A stretch of 64,000 bases of DNA from Lysobacter sp. (GTDB lineage: Bacteria > Pseudomonadota > Gammaproteobacteria > Xanthomonadales > Xanthomonadaceae): NCBI GenBank assembly GCA_013141175.1, contig JABFRN010000001.1, positions 806,001-870,000 of the forward strand, in the 5' to 3' direction. The translations under genes and the position numbers were made by a program. A model generated the notes under the pieces. It saw nothing but the letters and a program-made list of their open reading frames with translations, was not told the origin of the DNA and did no database searches. Of the stretch, positions 53,341 to 61,230 are shown piece by piece. Position 1 is the first letter of the stretch. Every line of letters starts with the position of its first letter.

Positions 53341-54123
53341 GAGCGGTCCTTGTGCCAGCGATGGGAGGGAGGAATCTTCTCGTCGTCGGCGGATGCGTCC
53401 GCGCGCATCCATGCAATGAAGCGCCGTGCCGTGCACAGGCGATACACGGGAAGATGTCCTTTCCGCAACCGGCGCATTCCGCGTCTTCGACACGACCATC
53501 GGACACCCGGCACGCGAACGCGGCAATGAGCGACCTTGGCCGCAGTCCCCCGTCGAAAGTCATGCGCGATGCGGAGGATTCAGCTCTGCGTCGAAAAATC
53601 ACGCAGCCGATTTCATCCAGAAGCACGGCAATCCGCAGTTTCAGTCGAAACCGCTTTTGATCTTGATCTTGATTTACCGGGGCCCCTGGGCGCGGCGGGT
53701 TTCGTGGATCAGGCCCGCAGGGCGCGCGGCAGGACGCCGCGCGTTTTTCGACAGGACAGGGATGTCCTGTCGAAAAACCCCGCGAAACCTGCGGACCCGG
53801 CGCAAAGCGCCGGGCGCGACCGACGGGGTGTGCTTTCTTTTGGTTATCTTTTCTTTGCACAAGCAAAGAAAAGTAACTCGCTCGCGACAGCGAGCGAAAC
53901 CAAGGCCGGATCAGGAATCTTGCCGTTAGCCTTCGTTCCGAATTGCAGTCAAACCATTGAAAAACCGGCTCCCCTCTACAGCTCGCCACGAAAAGCATGC
54001 GTTGAATCTGCACAAACCGATAATTCTTCAAGAGAAAACTTGGGAATACATCAGAGCAGAAGTGCTGCCTTCTTCATGGCGATCGGACGCACATGCCATC
54101 GGTGGCATGCATGGATGCATCCA
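53341..54123. other. Gene-free interval with a complex intergenic repeat
   Basis: 783 bases with no supported gene. Contains the promoter region of the glycosidase and a repeat element at 53660-53930 related to the arms of the large inverted repeat near 30.4-31.1 kb. The remainder (53930-54123) is unremarkable. Confidence 0.6.
53660..53930. repeat. Single copy of the TTTTTCGA / AAAGAAA intergenic repeat family
   Basis: Contains a TTTTTCGACAGGACA ... TGTCCTGTCGAAAAA stem (about 53740-53780), then AAAGCGCC-type palindromes, then TTCTTTGCACAAGCAAAGAA and AAGTAACTCGC-TCGCGACAGCGAGCG. The order of modules (TCGA stem, GGTT/AACC module, AAAGAAA-GTAACTCGC) is the same as in the arms at 30437-31108, with different sequence between. 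Confidence 0.65.
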
Positions 54124-57100
54124 TCAGGCATCGCGCCGCTCGTCCGCCGGGTGTCCCGGCGATTCCTGCACGGGCATCGGCGCCGCGCGTTTTCGCTGTC
54201 TGTTCGCGATGCGTTTGCCGCGCGCGGAGTCGTTGCGCGCGCGTTTGATCTTGATCGCGCGCAGGCGCAGCGCTTCGAGCTGCTGGGCGATATCGCGGGC
54301 GGTGCGATTCCGGCAGACGCCGGCAAGGCCGTAATAGCCCGAGCGGATGTCCACTTGCCTGATCGTGTACTGGTCGATCAACAGGCCCATGAATTCCGCG
54401 CCGATGCCCAGCCCACGGACATGATCCTGCACGCGCAGCAGGCGCAGGCTGTGATCGGACAGCGCGGCGACGCCGAGCGTGGTGTCGGGGATGCGCGTGC
54501 CGGTGCGTGCGAGCACGGCGGTCCAGCGCAGCCGCAGCAACAGCAGTTTGCTCGGCGGTGCGCCAGCGTCGTCCAGCATCGGCTCCGAGAGCAGGATGGC
54601 ATGTTCGATGTGATTGATGCGGCCGTCTTCGACCAGTTGGTTGCAGTGCTGCGCCCAGGTCGTACCGTCCGCCGGCGATGCGTCCTCGATCCGCAATGCG
54701 CGCTGTTCCCGGTCGTCGTTGTCGAGTCGCGGAAATTTCAGGCGCAGTTCGCAGAACGCCACGAAGCGCGCGCCGAAGGTCGGTGCGCCGACCGCCCAGG
54801 CGATGCGGAACATCGGTGCGCCGCTCCAGTGCCGGAACGCATTCATCCAGCCGCGATTGTCCGGATGGTTCCAGGCGTGCTCCATATCCAGATCGTGGTA
54901 GACGGACTCCATCAGCCGCACCATTTCCTGGCAGAAATAGAAGCAGGCGCGGAAATCCGCCGCTGCCGGCATGCGCGTGCGACGCCCCACCGGTTTCGCC
55001 CCGTCGCTGCCGGTCGCGGCCGGATCGGCGGCCACCAGATCGGTCCATGCCGGATAGAACTGCGCATCCAGCACCGCCAGCGCCGGCGTCCCGCGCAGTT
55101 GTCCGAACAGGCGCGACATCGCCGTGGCGTGCAACGCGAAGCGTTCCGCGCCGCCGGGCAGCGAGGGCGCCCATTGATGTCGCAGCGCGATCAGGATCTT
55201 CTCTTTCAGTTCCGAATCCTGCACGCCCAATTCTTCGTGGCGCACTGCACCGACCTCGGCGCCGACGCGCTCCAGCACCGGTTCCAGCGCACGCATCATC
55301 ACGTCCTGACCGAGCCTGCGATAGCTTTCGAACTGGGCCTCGTCGAAGTATTGATCCGCCGTCGGCTCGTGCGGGAAACTCGGATGGGCACGCGCGTAGT
55401 GCTGGATGTCGTTCGGCTCTTCGCCGGTCAACGTCGGCTTCACGTACAGCAGCGTGCCGCGACTGCCGTCGCGATACTCGATGGTGCCGACCGCGCAGCT
55501 GCGCGCCGCAAGGCCATCGGCCTGTGGCCGGAGCGCGCTCACGTCGAGGTTGATATCCACGCCGAAATCGACGCGGCATTTCTGCACGGCGTTGCCCAGA
55601 TCGGCGAAGCCGCGTTCGGGATCGGCGGCGGCATCCACGCAGAGGATGAAACGACAGCGCCGACGCACCAGTTCGTACAGCCCCAGATTCTCGAAATGCC
55701 CGCCGTCGGACAGATGCACGTATTTGCCGCCGTCATGGGTGCGGCCGAGCATCTCCGCGATCAGCCAGCGCCCGAAGAACGGCGTGCTGTCGGCCTGCGG
55801 GCGCATGAGGTGGCTCGGGTTCGGCAACCACCAGCCCAGCCGCGCGTCGAACAGCGTCAGCAGGAACGTTACCGCCGGCGAACTGTGGTAACCCATGTTG
55901 GGATTGACCGCCGCGCCGGAGATCGCGATCGCGCTGCCGAGGGTCAGCGTCGAGGCCAGCGACTCGCCGACGTGGCCGGTGATGGCAGTGCCGGCCACGT
56001 CCGCGCGCAGATCGCCGACCACCCGTGCGCCGACGCGCGAAGTCGGCGGCAGATAACCGCAGAATCCCGGCGACAGACAGAACGACGCGGCTTTGCGGTC
56101 CTGCCAATCCAATTGCTTGGCCGCGACCAGATTCAACGCCGTGCCCACCAGCGGGAACAGCGGTCGATAGCCGTTGAGACGCTTCACTTCGACAAGATCG
56201 GCGAGCACCAGATCGTCCTGCACATCGAAGTTGGTGGTCGGTTCCGGATTGCGCGCGTCGTTGCTCGCGCCGAGGTAGCAGCGCACCAGGCGATTGCGGT
56301 AGAAGGCGTTGAGGCTGAACTCGTTGACGTTGACCGCCCAGCCGAACAACAGCCAGGTCGCCACCGCGAGGACAGCCACCAGGAACAGCGAATCCAGGTG
56401 TCGGGTGACATTGCCGTCGAGCCACAGCAGATGCTCGCGCAACGATCCGTGCCAGGGTCGGTACTGTTGCGCTGCGGATTCGAGAGTCGAGCGCGCATGC
56501 CAATCGATGAGCATCTGCCCGGCGAGACTCAGCGCGACCACCAGGCCGAGGATGAACACCCACGGCGCGATGCGCGCGACCAGATCAAGCGCGCGTCCGC
56601 GCTTCGAAGCGCCCGCGATACCGCTGCCCCCGGCGCTGCGACCCACCAGCAGACCGACGCCGGTGGTGGACAGCCACGCCACCGCGCCAGCCCAGCCCAG
56701 GCTGCTCCACTTCGCGCCGCCCAAGGCCAGCGATTGCATCAACAGCCACGGGCCGTAGACCGTCAGCGCAAGCGTCAGTGTCACGCCCAGCACCACCAGA
56801 CCGGCGGTCTTGCCGCCGACCCGCGCCCAGACCTCGCGCTGCAGGTCGCTCAGGGCCGGCCCCGCAAGGCCCAGATGCAGGACGCCGGTCAGCACCACCG
56901 CAACCATCACCACAGTCGGGCCGAGGATCATCACGTGCCAGTCGTTGTAGTCGTCGGCGAGGCCCTGCTTCAGCACCGAATGGACGACGACGATGGCGAC
57001 GCTCGCGAAGATCGCGGCCCCGAGGGTGGCCATCAGGAAGCGGCCGACATGCAGTTGCATCGACGACGGCGGCAGGTCGTCGATGGCGATCTCCGCCTGC

Positions 57101-58107
57101 CAACGGTCGAACAGCAGCCAGGCCACCCACATCAGCGCGTACAGCACGCCGCTGGCCACGCCGAGGCGCAGCACCGGCGCGAGCTGCAGCGGCGCCAGTG
57201 CGGACTCCAGCAGCGCCGGCAGATGGTCGTAATGCGCAAGACCGATCGCACCGACGAACGATGCGGCGGCCAGCAGCACGATGGTCGTCATCGCCGCCAA
57301 CGCGATCCGCGCCGGCGGCGCTTCGGCGACAGCACCGGGCGCGCGCGGACGCCGATGGATGTACGTGGTGACGTAGGCGAGCAGCGCCACCGCCAGCATG
57401 CCCAGCAGACCGGCCAGCGTCGGCGTCAACGCCGGCTGCGCGCGCGCCGCACCGATGAATCCGGCGTACAGCAGCAGCGGCAGCAGCGTCATCGCCAGGA
57501 TCAGGGCGCAAAGCTGCAACTGGATCAGCAGCACGTTGCGCACATAGGTGCCGATCATGCCGAGGGTGTCGCCGGAAAACGGCGACTTGCGCGGACTCAG
57601 GTAATTGCTGTACTCGCGCAGATGCTGGATCGGCCGGCGGTCGTGCGCGTCGCGCTGCGTCTGCGTTGCGGCATCCGCAAATTCATCGCGCGCTGCCACA
57701 TCAGGCTTGGCCTCATCACGCGCGACATCGGCAGTCGCGGCAGCATGCGAGCTGCGGCGTCGGCCCAGCGCCACGAACGCATTTTCGAAACCGCGCCGCC
57801 GGATCAGGCCCTGCAGGAACGCGCCGATATAACCGCCGCCGGACACCGTGGACTGGTAGTGGAAACAGCCCAGCAGATCGTGCCGCGCCAACGCCTGCAG
57901 CACGCCCAGGCCGAAGGTCGCGCTGCGGATCCCGCCGCCCGACAGCGCCAGCCCCCACAGCTCGACATCCTCGGGATCGTAATGCGCCTGCTCGCCGAGG
58001 ATGACGCGCAGTTCCGCCGCCTTCACCGCCTCCACATCCACCGGCGCATCCGCCGGCGCGCGACCCAGCCGCACTTTCAACGACGACACCATGGCCTGTA
58101 TCTGCAC
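54124..58107 (-). CDS. Large patatin-like phospholipase with multi-pass membrane region
   Basis: 1327 residues. Patatin signature split over the chain: anion hole L-A-L-S-G-G-G-I-R-S-A (53-63), nucleophile S-T-V-S-G-G-G-Y (S89), and much later L-S-D-G-G-H-F-E-N-L-G (near residue 800) supplying the catalytic Asp. Between these lie about eight hydrophobic segments (from ~185 to ~640), i.e. a multi-pass membrane insertion inside the hydrolase fold. After ~850 follows a long soluble region with R-K-type basic C-terminus (K-R-A-R-N-D-S-A-R-G-K-R). Likely a membrane lipase; a Ser-Asp dyad is complete. No signal peptide. Upstream lipoprotein and metzincin genes share the strand. Confidence 0.8.
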   Translation of the reverse strand: MQIQAMVSSLKVRLGRAPADAPVDVEAVKAAELRVILGEQAHYDPEDVELWGLALSGGGIRSATFGLGVLQALARHDLLGCFHYQSTVSGGGYIGAFLQGLIRRRGFENAFVALGRRRSSHAAATADVARDEAKPDVAARDEFADAATQTQRDAHDRRPIQHLREYSNYLSPRKSPFSGDTLGMIGTYVRNVLLIQLQLCALILAMTLLPLLLYAGFIGAARAQPALTPTLAGLLGMLAVALLAYVTTYIHRRPRAPGAVAEAPPARIALAAMTTIVLLAAASFVGAIGLAHYDHLPALLESALAPLQLAPVLRLGVASGVLYALMWVAWLLFDRWQAEIAIDDLPPSSMQLHVGRFLMATLGAAIFASVAIVVVHSVLKQGLADDYNDWHVMILGPTVVMVAVVLTGVLHLGLAGPALSDLQREVWARVGGKTAGLVVLGVTLTLALTVYGPWLLMQSLALGGAKWSSLGWAGAVAWLSTTGVGLLVGRSAGGSGIAGASKRGRALDLVARIAPWVFILGLVVALSLAGQMLIDWHARSTLESAAQQYRPWHGSLREHLLWLDGNVTRHLDSLFLVAVLAVATWLLFGWAVNVNEFSLNAFYRNRLVRCYLGASNDARNPEPTTNFDVQDDLVLADLVEVKRLNGYRPLFPLVGTALNLVAAKQLDWQDRKAASFCLSPGFCGYLPPTSRVGARVVGDLRADVAGTAITGHVGESLASTLTLGSAIAISGAAVNPNMGYHSSPAVTFLLTLFDARLGWWLPNPSHLMRPQADSTPFFGRWLIAEMLGRTHDGGKYVHLSDGGHFENLGLYELVRRRCRFILCVDAAADPERGFADLGNAVQKCRVDFGVDINLDVSALRPQADGLAARSCAVGTIEYRDGSRGTLLYVKPTLTGEEPNDIQHYARAHPSFPHEPTADQYFDEAQFESYRRLGQDVMMRALEPVLERVGAEVGAVRHEELGVQDSELKEKILIALRHQWAPSLPGGAERFALHATAMSRLFGQLRGTPALAVLDAQFYPAWTDLVAADPAATGSDGAKPVGRRTRMPAAADFRACFYFCQEMVRLMESVYHDLDMEHAWNHPDNRGWMNAFRHWSGAPMFRIAWAVGAPTFGARFVAFCELRLKFPRLDNDDREQRALRIEDASPADGTTWAQHCNQLVEDGRINHIEHAILLSEPMLDDAGAPPSKLLLLRLRWTAVLARTGTRIPDTTLGVAALSDHSLRLLRVQDHVRGLGIGAEFMGLLIDQYTIRQVDIRSGYYGLAGVCRNRTARDIAQQLEALRLRAIKIKRARNDSARGKRIANRQRKRAAPMPVQESPGHPADERRDA

Positions 58108-58191
58108 GGCAGCCTCCTGCGTTCGGCCCAGTGTCCACGCTCGATCGCACCGCCGCCAGTGCGTCCGCGCCGGGCATGCCGGTGCGGATCG

Positions 58192-59820
58192 TCAGTGGTC
58201 GAAACGGATGTAGTGCGGCAGCTGGATGTTGTTGCCCATCGCGTCCCTTTCGTTGGTATAGCCGCCGGCGACCCACTCGTTGCCTTTCGAGCCCGAACGG
58301 CGGGCGGTGCTGTAATCGCCCCAGCGGCTGGTCGCGCGCGTGCTCAGGCGCGGATAGTAGACGACGAAATCGCCCCACACGCCGACCGCATGACTGGCGT
58401 AGAACGGCCCGCCGCCGAACCCGATCGACATGCCGAGTTTTTCTTCCGAGTTCGTCGACAGGTAAGGATCGAGGAACGCGATGTCCGGGTTCCAGACCTG
58501 CACCTGTTCCTCGAACGCGAACGTCGAGGTATTGAGCCTGACCAGTTGCACGTGCGGCCTGGGAAAACCTCCGCCGTCCGACGCCAGCCAGCCGAACCAG
58601 ACGCTGCCGCGCTGGCGCGCATTGCCGTAGACGTAATGCTTCCACGACTCGAACGTCAGCCAGTCGGTGCCGTCCGGCGCGGCATTGGTGTTGGTACCGT
58701 TCGGCCAGCTGTTGATGGTGACGTTGCGCCACGAATAGAAACCGTCGGCATCGCGCATGCTGAACACGCGCAATTCGCTGTTGCTGGCGTGGCCCGCCCA
58801 GAACACCGCATCGGTCGCGTTGTGGGTGACGTGCGACCACAGCGCGTCGGTGCCTGCGGTGTATCCGAAATTCACCGTGCCCATCGCCGCCAGCTGGTTC
58901 AGCGGAACGCGCACGACGACGCGTCCATCGGCCTGCTGGCTGGTCCAGTAGAGATTGTTGTTGCCGAACGACATGTCGTTGTAATCCAGCGTGCCGGTGG
59001 GATGGAAGACATCGCTGACGAAATCCCAGTACGTCCAGGCGGTGCCTCCGGAGGCGACGACGTTCGCGGTCGTCTGCACGGCGATGCGGATCCGGTTGTC
59101 GTCGCCGCTCTGCCAGTACTGCATCAGCCAGACGAACATGTCGTATCGCGGCACGTACTGCACGACCTGGTCGCAGCACAGGCCGCCGTCGTCCTGCGGA
59201 AAGATCGTGGTCGGATTGATCACATTGAAATTCGCGCCGCCATCGGTCGACAGCCCCATCCAGGTGTTGCCGGTCATCATCACCGTCCGTCCGTTTTCGG
59301 CGACGCTGATTTCCGGACAGCATGCGCTGGTCGAACCCGCCGCTTCGTCGAGTTCCGAATAGAAGGTGTAGCGCAGGCTTTGTCCGCGCCGATCGCGCGC
59401 CACCGGCGCCTGCATGTCTGTCTGCCGATCCTTGACCTGCATGCGCTTGTCGCCGGCCCCGGGGACGCCCTTCGGATCGATCTCGATCATTCGGCTCGCT
59501 TTGCTGAGCGGCTGCATCGACCCGATCTTCGGCCCTGTCGGCACCGGCTCGAAGCGGTCCCCAAGGTTCGGATCGCGTTCGATCCGGGGCGCGGCCGGAT
59601 ACGGCGCCCCGGATGTCTTCTGCGGCTTGACCGTGCCGGTCCTGAGCGCCTCGCGCTGCTCTTTGCCGACCACACCGGGCCGGCCGTCGCCCGACTGCGG
59701 ATCGTCGTCGACAGGTGGCGTGGCGCAGGCCGCGAGCGAAAGTGCGAAGGCGGCTGCAAGCGCGTACTTCGTCCATGCTGTGCACAGCGGGCGGGCGACG
59801 GCGAAAATATCGGTATCCAT
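58192..59820 (-). CDS. Exported lipoprotein, BNR/beta-propeller-like
   Basis: 542 residues. The N-terminus ends in a lipobox L-A-A-C (C32), so it is a predicted lipoprotein with a long polar, Pro/Asp-rich linker. The body has beta-propeller-like strands and S-T-D-G-G-A-N-F (Asp-box) as in sialidase-type repeats, with two C-C pairs (A-C-C-P and L-C-C-D) that may form disulfides. No catalytic site evident; a surface adhesin or binding protein is plausible. Neighbours: patatin-like gene downstream, metzincin upstream on the same strand (gap 263 bases). Confidence 0.7.
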   Translation of the reverse strand: MDTDIFAVARPLCTAWTKYALAAAFALSLAACATPPVDDDPQSGDGRPGVVGKEQREALRTGTVKPQKTSGAPYPAAPRIERDPNLGDRFEPVPTGPKIGSMQPLSKASRMIEIDPKGVPGAGDKRMQVKDRQTDMQAPVARDRRGQSLRYTFYSELDEAAGSTSACCPEISVAENGRTVMMTGNTWMGLSTDGGANFNVINPTTIFPQDDGGLCCDQVVQYVPRYDMFVWLMQYWQSGDDNRIRIAVQTTANVVASGGTAWTYWDFVSDVFHPTGTLDYNDMSFGNNNLYWTSQQADGRVVVRVPLNQLAAMGTVNFGYTAGTDALWSHVTHNATDAVFWAGHASNSELRVFSMRDADGFYSWRNVTINSWPNGTNTNAAPDGTDWLTFESWKHYVYGNARQRGSVWFGWLASDGGGFPRPHVQLVRLNTSTFAFEEQVQVWNPDIAFLDPYLSTNSEEKLGMSIGFGGGPFYASHAVGVWGDFVVYYPRLSTRATSRWGDYSTARRSGSKGNEWVAGGYTNERDAMGNNIQLPHYIRFDH

Positions 59821-60083
59821 GGCGCTCTCCTCGACGCGGCCTCAGGCCGGATGTTCGGATGCACATGCGTCGCCGCAGGGGCGACGCGCTACGGGAAGCG
59901 GTGCCAGCGCTGTCCCTCAACCGAGCAAACGCGAGACATCCGCAGCAACGGTCATGGGACGGCCGGATCGCGCGACGCGCACGCGGGCCCGCCGATGGCA
60001 TCGCGTCTTTCGGGGCGATCGATCGATGCGGTCGATCCGGCACCCTGTCGCCGGCAAGACGACAGGGCGCCACGCAGCGACGA

Positions 60084-60935
60084 TCAGCCGGGATACATCT
60101 TCTTGATCATGGTGCGATCGGTCGTGGACAGCTGCGTGTTCTCGTTGGTCGGCCCTTTGTTGTCCGCGAACAGCTCGGCATCGAACGCATACAACATGAT
60201 CGATTTCGGATCGAAGGCCGTCGCCTTGATGCCGAAGGGCGAATACTTCTTCAGCACGTTGTGCTCGATATCGCCCTTGTCCCAAAAATTCGGAGGCCCC
60301 TGGAAATACTGCAGCACGGCCGCCTTGTTCCATTTGCGATCGAAGGTGGGCGACTGGTGCTCGTGAACGCAGCCCAGCGCATGACCGAATTCGTGGAGGA
60401 TGACCGCGCGGTCCTCGTCGGGATCGGAATCGTCGCGGACCCAGCCGAAGTTCATCGTCGGCAGATGCGGCGGGAAATAAGTGGTGTTCAACGCATCGCG
60501 GCCCACCGCAGACCAGGAACCGTCGTCCGCGTAGAAGGAGATGCGAATCTCGGCGGGCGCACTGCTCACGAATCTGATCTTGATGTTGGCGTGCTTCTCC
60601 CATTCCTTGGCCAGTGTGCGCACCTTGTTCTGCATCTTCGCGCTGCCGTCCAGGAAGCGACAACGCAGCACGAAGCCCGACCCAAAGGTCGCCCAGCGTT
60701 TGGATGCCATCAGCGCCATCCGCGCCACGCGCCCCACCTCGTCGGCGCTGAGCGTGCGGCCGGCGGCGGCGACCATCTCGGTGCGCAGCGCCCTGCGCAC
60801 ATGCCGCTCCGGATCCTGGGCATCGGGAATGATGCGCTCGAAACAGATATGCGGTCGGCGCTGTGGTGCCTGCGATGACGCACTGCTCTTCGGCGATGAC
60901 TTGATGTCTTTGGCGTTCTTCTTTTTCTTGACCAT
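60084..60935 (-). CDS. Astacin/M12-like metzincin metallopeptidase
   Basis: 283 residues. The zinc motif H-E-F-G-H-A-L-G-C-V-H-E-H (H181, E182, H185, H191) and the downstream Met-turn S-I-M-L-Y give the metzincin fold; it resembles bacterial M12A (astacin-like) proteins. The N-terminus is M-V-K-K-K-K-N-A-K-D followed by a Ser/Pro/Lys stretch, with no signal peptide, so export (if any) must be by another route. AGGAG lies 8 bases before the ATG at 60935. The upstream in-frame region to 61040 is not preferred. Probably degrades or processes proteins; natural target unknown. Confidence 0.82.
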   Translation of the reverse strand: MVKKKKNAKDIKSSPKSSASSQAPQRRPHICFERIIPDAQDPERHVRRALRTEMVAAAGRTLSADEVGRVARMALMASKRWATFGSGFVLRCRFLDGSAKMQNKVRTLAKEWEKHANIKIRFVSSAPAEIRISFYADDGSWSAVGRDALNTTYFPPHLPTMNFGWVRDDSDPDEDRAVILHEFGHALGCVHEHQSPTFDRKWNKAAVLQYFQGPPNFWDKGDIEHNVLKKYSPFGIKATAFDPKSIMLYAFDAELFADNKGPTNENTQLSTTDRTMIKKMYPG

Positions 60936-61230
60936 GGTGTTCTCCTGTGACGGGAGTATCTGCGGTATTCCACCCATGCATACGCCCGGATCGGGATCAC
61001 TTCGGTATGGCCGCCCCGACAGAAATCGTACCCGGTGCATCAGGCACCAACGTCAAGCGCTGGCCGCATCGGCCAGCGGACTTGGTGCCATGGGGATCGG
61101 AAAGCCCCGGATCCGGGCGATGGCCTCCCGGGTGCCGTAATGCGACACCGGACCACCCGGCTGTAACAGAGCGCGTGTAGCCTTTCGCCGGAATGCGCAT
61201 CGAAGCTCCCGATTGCTTGGCGTGGACACC

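Noticed and set aside
53536..60366. A 2276-codon open frame on the + strand
   Set aside because: It is antisense to the patatin-like, lipoprotein and metzincin genes; its translation is Arg/Gln/His-rich without motifs, a usual GC-rich shadow.
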